From the NCBI GenBank assembly GCA_021324885.1, contig JAJPIF010000028.1:248001-312000 (forward strand): a stretch of 64,000 nt of DNA, written 5' to 3'. The position numbers were made by a program, and so were the translations under genes. The number at the start of each line of letters is the position of its first letter. Position 1 is the stretch's first letter. Positions 53,338 through 62,336 of the stretch are shown here, in pieces. Origin of the DNA: Pseudomonadota bacterium. GTDB lineage: Bacteria > Desulfobacterota > Binatia > Binatales > Binataceae. Under the pieces are notes generated by a model. It did not search any database and had not been told where the DNA came from. It was given only the letters and a program-made list of their open reading frames with translations.

Positions 53338-54405
53338 ATGAACACGCAAACAAGCGCAAGCGGCCGGCGCGATCCTCGCGATTTGCTCTTGCCTGAACTG
53401 GAGCAGGTGGTTGCCCAGGCCGGGCAACCCCGGTTTCGCGTGCGGCAGCTGGCACAATGGCTTTACGCGCGGCGGGTTGAGGATTTCGACTCGATGTCCA
53501 ACCTGCCGGTCGAGTTCCGCAGATATTTGAAAAACCACTTTAAGCTCGAGCATTTGGAGCCGCTGGCCGTGAATCGATCCCTGGACGGTACCGTCAAGCT
53601 GCTGCTGGCGCTGGGCGACCGGCGGGAAATCGAGAGCGTGATCATTCCAACCCCGCAACGGGTTACGCTGTGTATCTCAAGTCAGGCCGGATGTGCGATG
53701 GGTTGCGCGTTCTGCGCCACGGCAAGGATGGGACTGGAGCGCAACCTGACCACTGCCGAAATTATCGCGGAGGTAATCGCGGCATCGCGCCATGTGGACC
53801 GCGGCGAGCATCTGACCAATTACGTGTTCATGGGGATGGGCGAGCCGCTGGCGAATTATCCGCGTCTGCTGCGCGCCTTGACGATTATGACGGCGCCGTG
53901 GGGTTTGGGCATCTCGCCCCGCCGCATCACGGTATCGACCGTGGGGCTGGTGCCGATGATCGAAAAGCTGATGGCGGAGACGTCGGTGCATCTGGCGGTT
54001 TCGCTGACCGCGACCACCAACGAACTGCGCGACCGGCTGGCGCCGATCAACCGGCGCTATCCACTGGAGCAATTGCTGGAAACCTGCCGCCGGCTGGATT
54101 TGGGCCGGCGCCGGATCACCTTCGAATACGTGATGCTGGCCGGCGTCAACGATTCCGCCGCCGACGCCCAACGCCTGGCGCGTCTGCTGGCGCCCCTGCG
54201 AGCCAAGGTCAATTTGATATTTTTCAATCCCTTCCCCGGCGCGCAATTTCAACCGAGTTCTCGCGCGGTGGTGGAGCGCTTTCAGTCAGTCCTGTTTCGA
54301 AACAACCTGACCGCCACCATTCGCGAAAGTCGCGGACGCGATATTGCCGCGGCTTGCGGCCAGTTGCGCGTAGAGCATCATGCTTGCGCTGTGGGGGAAG
54401 AATAA
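53338..54405 (+). CDS. rlmN: 23S rRNA (adenine-2503-C2)-methyltransferase RlmN
   Basis: A 355-aa radical-SAM enzyme methylating A2503 of 23S rRNA (and tRNA A37). The 4Fe-4S ligands are Cys119, Cys123 and Cys126 in CAMGCAFC; VFMGMGEPLANY, RRITVSTVGLVP and a C-terminal Cys (near residue 339, AACGQ) are present. An overlapping GTG at 53335 exists just upstream. Confidence 0.96.
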   Translation: MNTQTSASGRRDPRDLLLPELEQVVAQAGQPRFRVRQLAQWLYARRVEDFDSMSNLPVEFRRYLKNHFKLEHLEPLAVNRSLDGTVKLLLALGDRREIESVIIPTPQRVTLCISSQAGCAMGCAFCATARMGLERNLTTAEIIAEVIAASRHVDRGEHLTNYVFMGMGEPLANYPRLLRALTIMTAPWGLGISPRRITVSTVGLVPMIEKLMAETSVHLAVSLTATTNELRDRLAPINRRYPLEQLLETCRRLDLGRRRITFEYVMLAGVNDSAADAQRLARLLAPLRAKVNLIFFNPFPGAQFQPSSRAVVERFQSVLFRNNLTATIRESRGRDIAAACGQLRVEHHACAVGEE

Positions 54406-54433
54406 TTCGCCATCCGACCTGACGAGGCAGCGC

Positions 54434-54814
54434 TTAGTGTCCGTTCCTTTTGCGGGTTTCGACGAATCTTTGGATTAGCGTCAGCAGCCGTTCAGGCCGG
54501 ATAGGTTTGCGAACGATTGCTGCCGCTGCGGGCGTGTCGTGCAGCTGATACGAAGTTGTAAGCACCACCGGGACATCTTCGATCAAATGACGCTTGGCCG
54601 CCTGGTCGAGGAACGTGTACCCATCCATCAACGGCATCATCAAATCCAGCAGGATCAGGCCGGGCTTTTTCATTTCGATTTGCTCGAGCGCGGCCAGTCC
54701 GTTCTCGACGCTGGCCACCGAATAACCCTTGGCTTCCAGAAATTCAGTCAAGGCTTCCCGGGCTTCGGCCTCATCCTCGACGATCAGAATCGATTTCTTG
54801 GCGTCTAAGTTCAT
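54434..54814 (-). CDS. Single-domain response regulator
   Basis: A 126-aa receiver with no output domain: acidic pair Glu13-Asp14, phospho-acceptor Asp57 in LLDLMMP, Thr86/87 and Lys103 (VRKPI). It is divergent from the hybrid histidine kinase at 55152 and could act as a phosphate-transfer partner or sink. Confidence 0.9.
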   Translation of the reverse strand: MNLDAKKSILIVEDEAEAREALTEFLEAKGYSVASVENGLAALEQIEMKKPGLILLDLMMPLMDGYTFLDQAAKRHLIEDVPVVLTTSYQLHDTPAAAAIVRKPIRPERLLTLIQRFVETRKRNGH

Positions 54815-55151
54815 GGCCCGCTGCTATGGCAGAGAGCATAGATCATGCCGGCTTCCATTTATGGATTTGCTCGGCTTAAATGCAGCAATCCGGACTTTTT
54901 CTCAGGCTGGGACATTTGTAAATCTTGCCCATCCGGCAATTCCGATTAACGAAAGTACCTGGTTCGTGCGTGATGCCTGTGGCTGGCTTGCCGGTGCTGA
55001 CCGGCAGCTGAAGCTTCGTCGAAGAGCGGTGAAACGGAGCTTTATTATGCTCTTGCTACCATGGGTTGGCAGTGGCCCTGGAAAATGATGAACTTGTCTG
55101 GAAAGCTGACCCTTTTCAGCGTAAGCATTTTTTAGATCAAGGTCTCCCACG
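54815..55151. other. Divergent control region between receiver and kinase
   Basis: Holds promoters for both regulators by position, though none stands out. A gccggt-gctg-accggc dyad lies at 54990-55005. No gene seen. Confidence 0.4.
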
Positions 55152-56981
55152 ATGGCTTACCGCGAACTCAGGTGGAAGCTCACCGCAAGGTATCTAGCGC
55201 CGTTTATCGTCGCCATGGGTGTGCTTACCGCAATTCTTCTATGGCGCATCGACGCTCAGATTGCGACTGCAGACTGGGTCGAGCAAAGCGACCGCGTAAT
55301 TACGCGCGCCAAGGATGCTCAACTCGAGATGCGGCGCGTGCAGTTGGGTGTAAGGGGCTATCTGTACTCGCCGCAGAAGCGGTTTTTGAATGAAATCGCC
55401 GTGGGCCGCCGTCAATTCGCTCGCAACCTGGCCATTGTCGCCTACCTGGTGACCGATGATCCCGGACAGGAGCAGCGCCTGCTGCGTATAAGTGACCTGA
55501 AAGAGAATTGGCTTAAAGCGATCGAGAATATCATACACGAAAAGGACAGCTCCAAGCTGACGCCGGATGCTATTACGGATACCGAGATTGCGAGCCAGGC
55601 ATTATTCAGTTCGATGGATGATCTGATTAGTGCCGAGTACGCAATTCGGATGCGCAAGAACGCGCTGCAAACTAAAGAAAACCGACTGCTGATCGTTCTG
55701 GTTCCGCTGCTTTCGATAGGGGTGATCCTTTCCCTCAGTTTCTGGGGATTGCGTCAGATCCGCGAAGCGAGCGACCAGTTTGCCCACGCTTTGACACTGG
55801 CCGAACAAGCCCAGGCCAAAACGGAGAAGGCCAGCCGGGCCAAGGATGCTTTCCTCAGCACTGTTTCCCACGAACTGCGCAACCCTTTGAACTCGATCAT
55901 GCTATGGTCTTCGACCCTGCTTTCCGATCAGACCCTCAGCCCGAGCACTCGGCGGGGTCTAACAGCGATCGACCGGGCGGTAAGGGCCCAGACCCAGTTG
56001 GTTGACGACCTGCTCGATATCTCGCGTATAGAAAGCGGCCGGATGCGTCTGGACGTTCAGTCGGTCGATTTAACTGAGGTGGTCAGAGCGGCGGTTGAAA
56101 GCATGCGCGCGGCGGCGGGAGCCAAATCCATCGCGCTTCAGGAGATCATCGATCCGCGCGTGCCGATCGTTTTCGGCGATCCAGGCCGGCTGCAACAGGT
56201 AGTCTGGAACCTGATTTCGAACGCGGTGAAATTCACACCAAAAGATGGCAAAATCCAGGTTCGGGTCGAGCGCGTCAATTCGCATGTCGAAATCACCGTC
56301 GCCGACACCGGCCAGGGTATCGACGCGGCTTCGCTGGATTGCGTTTTCGACCGCTTCTGGCAAGCCGACAACCTGGGACAGAGCAAGTTTGGAGTGGGCC
56401 TGGGCTTGTCGATTGTTAAGGAGATTATCAATCTGCATGGCGGCACGGTTTTGGCGCGAAGCGAGGGGATTGGCAAGGGCAGCACCTTCACCATCAGGCT
56501 GCCATTGCCGGTCGGCAGGACCGCTTCGCCGGAGTCGCGGCGCCATCCAACGGTCGCCGGCACGCTGGCAGCGACCAACGCCCCGCGGCTTGACGGTTAT
56601 CTGATCCTGGTGGTCGATGACGATCCCGGCGCCTGCGAAGCCTTGCAAAGTCTGCTGACGTCCTTGGGTGCGCGTGTGACGGCGGCGACATCTGCGGAAG
56701 CCGCACTGGCGATTCTGGACCGGATGCATCCTGATGCCGTCGTCTCCGATATCGGGATGCCCGTGCATGACGGGTATTTTTTCGCCCGTGAGATGCGCAA
56801 ACGTGAGGAAGGGTCGGATCGCCACCACCGCCTCCCGCTCGTTGCTCTAACCGCCTACGGACGCGTTGAGGACAAGGTCAAGATTTTCGAAGCCGGGTTC
56901 GACAATCACGTGGTGAAGCCGGTGGATCCGGCCGAACTCTCCGCCATCCTCGGCACCGCCATCAGTTCGCGGCGAAACTAA
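55152..56981 (+). CDS. Hybrid sensor histidine kinase with CHASE3-like sensor
   Basis: The 609-aa membrane kinase has an N-terminal helix, a helical extracytoplasmic sensor with RRVQLGVRGYLYS typical of CHASE3, a second helix near residue 180, a HisKA domain with phospho-His240 (SHELRNPLNS), a HATPase domain (WNLISNAVKF, DTGQGID, GVGLGLSIVKE) and a C-terminal receiver with Asp533 (SDIGMP) and Lys (VVKPVD). It signals through its own receiver and perhaps the divergent lone receiver. No output regulator is adjacent. Confidence 0.93.
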   Translation: MAYRELRWKLTARYLAPFIVAMGVLTAILLWRIDAQIATADWVEQSDRVITRAKDAQLEMRRVQLGVRGYLYSPQKRFLNEIAVGRRQFARNLAIVAYLVTDDPGQEQRLLRISDLKENWLKAIENIIHEKDSSKLTPDAITDTEIASQALFSSMDDLISAEYAIRMRKNALQTKENRLLIVLVPLLSIGVILSLSFWGLRQIREASDQFAHALTLAEQAQAKTEKASRAKDAFLSTVSHELRNPLNSIMLWSSTLLSDQTLSPSTRRGLTAIDRAVRAQTQLVDDLLDISRIESGRMRLDVQSVDLTEVVRAAVESMRAAAGAKSIALQEIIDPRVPIVFGDPGRLQQVVWNLISNAVKFTPKDGKIQVRVERVNSHVEITVADTGQGIDAASLDCVFDRFWQADNLGQSKFGVGLGLSIVKEIINLHGGTVLARSEGIGKGSTFTIRLPLPVGRTASPESRRHPTVAGTLAATNAPRLDGYLILVVDDDPGACEALQSLLTSLGARVTAATSAEAALAILDRMHPDAVVSDIGMPVHDGYFFAREMRKREEGSDRHHRLPLVALTAYGRVEDKVKIFEAGFDNHVVKPVDPAELSAILGTAISSRRN

Positions 56982-56989
56982 GACGCAGG

Positions 56990-57190
56990 AGGAAGGGGAC
57001 AGGGGGAGGGAAGTGAGAGCGGAAAAAGAAACCTGATCCGGGCCCCTTCCCCAAAAGGGAAGGGGAGCAAATACAGGCTTTATTCCAGAGTTGCCGCTTT
57101 CGCGGCTTTCTGAAATCATCTTTTCCTTTTCCGCTCTCATCTCTCGCTCGTCTTCCCTCACTCCTAACTCTCTCATCCCTCACTTCTCTC
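56990..57190. repeat. Purine-stem/pyrimidine-rich intergenic element (degenerate)
   Basis: ccccttccc-caaaa-gggaagggg (57043-57065) forms a good hairpin, flanked by purine-rich then very CT-rich sequence. It resembles the intergenic material at 4740 and about 49530. It may end the kinase transcript. Confidence 0.35.
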
Positions 57191-57239
57191 TGTTCTCGGA
57201 CTCGGCTAATTTAGGGGCCGCGGCAAGGAAGCGCGGAAG

Positions 57240-58103
57240 ATGTCTGAAACGGTCATTGGCGTAATCGGCGGCAGCGGATTTTACTCGATGAGCGGGTTGG
57301 AAGGGCTGGAGCAAATCGAGCTGGACACTCCGTTCGGTGCGCCCTCGGATTTGTTTTATTGGGGGCGGCTGGGTGAAGTTCGCGTAGTCTTCCTCGCCCG
57401 TCATGGGCGCGGCCATCGCCTGCTGCCAACCGAAATCAACTTTCGTGCCAACATCTATGGGATGAAACAACTGGGGGTGCAGCGGCTGGTCTCGATGAGT
57501 TCGGCGGGCTCGATGCGCGAGGACCTCCATCCGGGCGATTTTCTCGTCGCTGACCAGTTTATCGACCGGACCTTCAAGCGGCCGCAGACATTCTTTGGCA
57601 ACGGCATCGTTGGCCACGTGTCGATGGCCGATCCGGTGTGTCCTGAGCTCAGCGCCGCCCTTGCGACGGCCGGGCAGCAGGCAGGAGCGCGGATCCGCCA
57701 TGGCGGCACCTATCTGTGCATCGAGGGGCCGCAATTCTCGACCCGCGCGGAATCCAATCTGTACCGCACCTGGAACGTCGACGTGATCAGCATGACCGCG
57801 ATGCAGGAGGCGCGGCTCGCCCGCGAGGCGGAGATCTGTTACGCCGTGATGGCCCTGGTAACCGATTACGATTGCTGGCATGAGGGCGAGCGCGAAGTCG
57901 ATATCACCAGCGTGCTGCGGGTGCTGAATGAAAACGTGGCCACTGCGCAGAAAGCGGTGGCGAAACTGGCGCCCATGCTGGCCGGCAAACCGCGCACCTG
58001 CGGATGTGCTCAGGCGGCGAAAGATGCCATAATTACTGAGCGTACGATGATTCCCCGCAAAGTCGCCACCGACCTCAACCTTCTCTTTGGCAAATATCTG
58101 TAA
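57240..58103 (+). CDS. mtnP: S-methyl-5'-thioadenosine phosphorylase
   Basis: A 287-aa phosphorylase splitting methylthioadenosine into adenine and methylthioribose-1-phosphate for methionine salvage. GVIGGSGFYSM opens the protein; ARHGRGHRLLP, GTYLCIEGPQFSTRAES, SMTAMQEARLAREAE and DYDCWHEGE are diagnostic. It starts a run of close-spaced genes of sugar metabolism. aaggaag lies upstream of the ATG. Confidence 0.95.
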   Translation: MSETVIGVIGGSGFYSMSGLEGLEQIELDTPFGAPSDLFYWGRLGEVRVVFLARHGRGHRLLPTEINFRANIYGMKQLGVQRLVSMSSAGSMREDLHPGDFLVADQFIDRTFKRPQTFFGNGIVGHVSMADPVCPELSAALATAGQQAGARIRHGGTYLCIEGPQFSTRAESNLYRTWNVDVISMTAMQEARLAREAEICYAVMALVTDYDCWHEGEREVDITSVLRVLNENVATAQKAVAKLAPMLAGKPRTCGCAQAAKDAIITERTMIPRKVATDLNLLFGKYL

Positions 58104-58154
58104 CCTTTTACCTCATCCTTCGCAGTCGGAGCATGACATGGTCGGTATTACGAC

Positions 58155-59078
58155 ATGAGCATCGTGGTAGTAGGCACGGTTGGCTACGACACCATCGAAA
58201 CGCAGAGCAATCGCGCGGTTGAAGCACTGGGCGGTTCGGCCACCTATTTTTCACTGGCCGCGCGGTTTTTTGCGCCGGTCAGCATAGTGGCTGCCGTGGG
58301 AACGGATTTCAAGCCCGACCATCGCGAGCTCTTTGCCGAACGCAACATCGATCTGCGCGGGCTGGAAAGCCGCGAGGGGCTGACTTTTCGATGGCACGGG
58401 CGCTACCACGAGGACATGAACCGGCGCGATACGCTCAATTTGGCGCTCAATGTCTTTGCGGATTTTGTTCCCAAGCTGCTTCCCGATCAGCGGCGCGCCG
58501 ATTTCCTGTTCCTGGCCAATATTTCTCCCCAATTGCAGGCCGCTGTCCTGGATCAGATGGCCAATCCGAAGATTGTCGCCGCCGACACCATGAACCATTG
58601 GATCGAAACCTCGCGTCCCGAACTGATCAAACTGCTCGACCGCATCGACATTCTTACGCTTAACGACGAAGAGGCGCGGATGCTGTCGGGCGAGTCCAAT
58701 CTGGTCAAGGCCGGCCGTGCGATCCTCAGGATGGGTCCGAAGACCGCCCTGGTTAAGCGCGGCGAATACGGAGTTTTGCAATTCAGCCAGGAAGGGCTGT
58801 TTGCGGTGCCCGCCTATCCGCTGGAAGAAGTGCACGATCCCACCGGCGCGGGCGACACTTTTGCCGGTGCTTTCATGGGCTACATCGCTCGCAACGGTCG
58901 GCTCACGGAACGCGCGCGCCGCACCGCCGTGGTGTATGGCAGCGTGATGGCCTCCTACGTGGTGGAGCGTTTCTCGGTCCAGCGTATCCTGGAGCTTACC
59001 TGGGACGACGTCGAAAGCCGCTACCGCGCCTTTTTGGAGTTGACCGATTCGCATCATCCACGATGGACCTCTCCATAG
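58155..59078 (+). CDS. PfkB-family sugar kinase
   Basis: The 307-aa ribokinase-fold protein starts VVVGTVGYDTIET and LGGSATYFSLAARFF and has the PfkB signature DPTGAGDTFAGAFMG with the catalytic Asp near residue 237. The substrate is unknown; next to mtnP it is a candidate for a methylthioribose- or nucleoside-derived sugar. Its last 16 bases overlap the next gene. Confidence 0.9.
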   Translation: MSIVVVGTVGYDTIETQSNRAVEALGGSATYFSLAARFFAPVSIVAAVGTDFKPDHRELFAERNIDLRGLESREGLTFRWHGRYHEDMNRRDTLNLALNVFADFVPKLLPDQRRADFLFLANISPQLQAAVLDQMANPKIVAADTMNHWIETSRPELIKLLDRIDILTLNDEEARMLSGESNLVKAGRAILRMGPKTALVKRGEYGVLQFSQEGLFAVPAYPLEEVHDPTGAGDTFAGAFMGYIARNGRLTERARRTAVVYGSVMASYVVERFSVQRILELTWDDVESRYRAFLELTDSHHPRWTSP

Positions 59079-60001
59079 TCGTTCCGGTTTTCAACGAGCA
59101 GGACAACCTGCGCCCGCTTCACGAGCGGCTCGATCGCGCGCTCAAAGCGCTGGGGTTGTCCTACGAAATCATTTTCGTGGACGACGGCAGCACCGACGCG
59201 ACCGCCGCAGTTCTGCGCCAACTGCGCGGTGAGGATCCGGCCTGCCGAGTTCTGCGGCTGGCGCTCAACAGCGGCCAGACCGCGGCTTTGGCCTGTGGTC
59301 TGCACAATGCGCGCGGAGCGGTGGTCGTTGCGATTGACGGCGACGGCGAGAACGATCCGATGGACATCCCGCGCCTGCTGGCCAAGCTCAACGAGGGCTA
59401 CGATTTGGTCAGCGGATGGCGCAAGGATCGATGGAAGGGGTCGCCATTAACGCGCCGGCTGCCCTCGATGGCGGCCAATGCACTGATCTCGCGCCTGACC
59501 GGGACGCGGCTGCACGACTATGGCTGCACGCTCAAAGCCTATCAGGGCGACCTCGCCCGCCGCTTGCCGCTATATGGCGAGATGCATCGTTTCGTCCCGG
59601 CCATCGCTGCCCAGTTTGGCGCGCGCATTGCCGAAATCGAGGTGAATTTCCGTCCGCGCCGCACCGGGGCCTCGAAATACGGCCTCAGCCGCATCGTCCA
59701 TACTTTCCTGGATCTGATTACGGTAGTGTTTTTGTCGGGCTATTCCACCCGACCGATTCAAGTTTTCGGTTCAATTGGCCTGTTGTTGTCACTTCTGGGC
59801 GGTATCTGGACAATGATACTGGTGTTCGAAAAAATCGTGCTCGGTTATCGCATTGGCGAGCGGCCCGCCCTGTTGCTTTCAGTGCTGCTGATGGTGGTGG
59901 GTGTGCAATTCGTAAGTTTAGGATTATTGGGCGAGATGCTGGCCCGCACCTATCACGAGTCGCAGAATAAACCGATCTACATCGTCAAAGAGGAACTTTA
60001 A
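59063..60001 (+). CDS. GT2-family polyprenyl-phosphate glycosyltransferase
   Basis: A 312-aa enzyme resembling dolichol/undecaprenyl-phosphate sugar transferases (GtrB/DPM type): SIVVPVFNEQDNL, FVDDGSTDAT, DGDGENDP (metal motif), RRTGASKYGLSR and two C-terminal membrane helices. It transfers a sugar from a nucleotide to a lipid carrier. It overlaps the kinase gene by 16 bases, showing coupling, and precedes nucleotide-sugar genes. Confidence 0.92.
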   Translation: MDLSIVVPVFNEQDNLRPLHERLDRALKALGLSYEIIFVDDGSTDATAAVLRQLRGEDPACRVLRLALNSGQTAALACGLHNARGAVVVAIDGDGENDPMDIPRLLAKLNEGYDLVSGWRKDRWKGSPLTRRLPSMAANALISRLTGTRLHDYGCTLKAYQGDLARRLPLYGEMHRFVPAIAAQFGARIAEIEVNFRPRRTGASKYGLSRIVHTFLDLITVVFLSGYSTRPIQVFGSIGLLLSLLGGIWTMILVFEKIVLGYRIGERPALLLSVLLMVVGVQFVSLGLLGEMLARTYHESQNKPIYIVKEEL

Positions 60002-60008
60002 GCAATCC

Positions 60009-61316
60009 ATGAACCTAGCGATCATCGGTGCGGGATATGTGGGCCTGGTGACCGGCACTTGCTTCGCCGAAAGCGGCAACGAGGTGGTTTGCGTGGACAT
60101 CGACCGCGCGCGTATCGAGCGCCTGCGCCAGGGCGAAGTGCCGTTTTATGAACCGGGGCTGGCCGAACTGGTCAAACGCAACGTCAAGGAGGGGCGCCTG
60201 TCGTTCGAAACCGAACTTGAACCCGCGGTGGCCAGGTCGATGATCACATTTATCACCGTGGGCACGCCGATGGATGCCTCGGGGGCCGCTGACCTCAGCG
60301 CGGTCTTCAAAGCGGCCGAGCAGATCGGCCGAGCGATTCACGGCTACCATATCGTGGTGGTGAAAAGCACCGTTCCGGTGGGCACCAACGACAAGGTCGA
60401 GGAGATCGTGAGACGGTGCGCCAACGACGATTTCGACGTTTGCTCGGTCCCGGAATTTTTGAAGGAAGGTTCGGCGATCGAGGACTTCACGCGGCCGGAT
60501 CGGGTGATCATCGGATCGCACAGCGATCGCGCGACAGCGATTTTGCGCGAGCTGCATTCGCCGTTCGTGCGCACGGATAACCCGATCCTGGTGATGGACC
60601 GGCGCTCGGCCGAACTTTCGAAGTACGCGTGCAATTCGATGCTCGCTTTGCGCATCTCGTTTATCAACGAGATCGCTAATCTGTGTGAAGCTGTCGGCGC
60701 CGAGATCAGTCACGTGCGCCGCGGTCTCAGTTCCGACCGGCGCATCGGTTCGGCTTTTCTGTTTCCCGGGATCGGCTATGGTGGGTCGTGCTTTCCCAAG
60801 GACGTCCAGGCGTTAATCCGCACCGGACGCGAATACAATGTCAATTTCCGGCTTTTGGAAGCCGCAGAAGAAGTCAACCAGGGTCAGAAGTCGATTCTAG
60901 TGGAACGGGTGAAATCCTATTTTGGCGGCGATCTCAACGGTCGCACCCTCGCAATCTGGGGACTGGCATTCAAGCCGCGCACTGACGACATGCGCGAGGC
61001 GCCTTCGATCAAGGTGATCGAGGCCCTGCTGGCGTCAGGCGCGCAACTGCGCGTTCATGATCCCGAAGCATTGAACAACGCGCGCCGGATTTTCGGCGAC
61101 CGCGTCAGCTACCATGCGATCAACTACGATGCGCTCAAAGGGGCCGACGCATTGCTGATTCTGACCGAGTGGAACGAATTCCGTCATCCCAATTTCCAGC
61201 GCATCAAAGAAACTCTCAGGCAGGCGGTGATTTTCGATGGCCGCAATTTGTACGATCCCGAACTGATGAAGGCTTTGCACTTTACTTACTATTCAATCGG
61301 CAGGCGGCCGGTCTGA
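60009..61316 (+). CDS. UDP-glucose 6-dehydrogenase
   Basis: The 435-aa enzyme oxidises UDP-glucose to UDP-glucuronate. IGAGYVGLVTGTCFAE (NAD binding), TVGTPMD, VKSTVPVGT, EFLKEGSAIEDF and catalytic Cys261 in GYGGSCFPKD are present. It is 7 bases after the GT2 gene and 10 bases before the epimerase, in the same operon, so UDP-glucuronate is probably converted and then transferred to lipid. Confidence 0.96.
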   Translation: MNLAIIGAGYVGLVTGTCFAESGNEVVCVDIDRARIERLRQGEVPFYEPGLAELVKRNVKEGRLSFETELEPAVARSMITFITVGTPMDASGAADLSAVFKAAEQIGRAIHGYHIVVVKSTVPVGTNDKVEEIVRRCANDDFDVCSVPEFLKEGSAIEDFTRPDRVIIGSHSDRATAILRELHSPFVRTDNPILVMDRRSAELSKYACNSMLALRISFINEIANLCEAVGAEISHVRRGLSSDRRIGSAFLFPGIGYGGSCFPKDVQALIRTGREYNVNFRLLEAAEEVNQGQKSILVERVKSYFGGDLNGRTLAIWGLAFKPRTDDMREAPSIKVIEALLASGAQLRVHDPEALNNARRIFGDRVSYHAINYDALKGADALLILTEWNEFRHPNFQRIKETLRQAVIFDGRNLYDPELMKALHFTYYSIGRRPV

Positions 61317-61326
61317 GGGGCAAAAT

Positions 61327-62274
61327 ATGCGCATACTCGTAACCGGCGGCGCTGGCTTTATCGGTTCTCATACCGTTGACGCGCTGACGGAGCGCTCACA
61401 TGAAGTAACTGTGCTTGATAATCTTTCCTCGGGGAGGAAGGAACGCGTCAATCCGCGCGCGCGGCTGTGTCAGGCTGACCTGCGCGACGGCCGGGCGGTA
61501 AGCGAAATCGTGGATCAGGAACGCCCCGAGGTGATTTACCATCTGGCCGCCCAGATGGACGTCCGCCGTTCGGTGGCGGACCCCGCCTTCGACGCCCAGG
61601 TCAATCTAATCGGGCTGCTCAATCTGATGGAGGCGGCGCGGGGCAGGGGATTGAAGCGGGTAATCTTCGCGTCATCCGGCGGCGCGATTTATGGTGAGCA
61701 GGAGTTTTTTCCCTGCGACGAGGACCATCCGTGCAATCCGGTCAGTCCCTACGGCGTGGCCAAGTTGGCCAGTGAGCGCTACCTGTTTTTTTACCGCCAC
61801 GAATACGGAATCGGCTACACTGCGCTGCGCTACGGCAACGTCTATGGACCGCGCCAGGACCCGCATGGCGAAGCCGGCGTGGTGGCGATCTTCTGTGGGC
61901 GGTTACTCAGCGGCGAGCCTTGCACGATTTATGGCGACGGATGTCAGACGCGCGATTACGTTTATGTCGGCGACGTCGCCCGTGCCAATGTCGCCGCCCT
62001 GGAGCATCCGGCCGACGGCGCCTTCAACGTCGGCACCGGAATCGAGACCGATGTCAATCAGTTGCATGCCGAACTGGCGAACCTGGCAGGGGTCAAAAGC
62101 CGGCCGGTGTACGCCGCCCCACGGCCAGGTGAGCAGCGGCGCTCCGTTATCTCGCCGCAACGGATCGCGCTGAGGCTCGGATGGCAACCTAAAATGTCGC
62201 TGCGTGCCGGTTTGGCCGAGACTTTCGAGTACTTCAAGCGCCAACCCCCTGGCCCCCGTAGTACGCCATCGTAA
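61327..62274 (+). CDS. NAD-dependent sugar epimerase/dehydratase (GalE-like)
   Basis: A 315-aa extended SDR: TGGAGFIGSH, SSGGAIYG, catalytic YGVAK, YGNVYGPRQDP and DYVYVGDVARA. It resembles UDP-glucose/UDP-glucuronate 4-epimerases; the substrate choice cannot be read. It ends the mtnP-PfkB-GT2-dehydrogenase run. Confidence 0.92.
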   Translation: MRILVTGGAGFIGSHTVDALTERSHEVTVLDNLSSGRKERVNPRARLCQADLRDGRAVSEIVDQERPEVIYHLAAQMDVRRSVADPAFDAQVNLIGLLNLMEAARGRGLKRVIFASSGGAIYGEQEFFPCDEDHPCNPVSPYGVAKLASERYLFFYRHEYGIGYTALRYGNVYGPRQDPHGEAGVVAIFCGRLLSGEPCTIYGDGCQTRDYVYVGDVARANVAALEHPADGAFNVGTGIETDVNQLHAELANLAGVKSRPVYAAPRPGEQRRSVISPQRIALRLGWQPKMSLRAGLAETFEYFKRQPPGPRSTPS

Positions 62275-62336
62275 ACAGTGCCACAATACTAAATTGACTT
62301 ATTCGCTGGGCCCGCGCCGAACAGGCTTGCCGCGCG

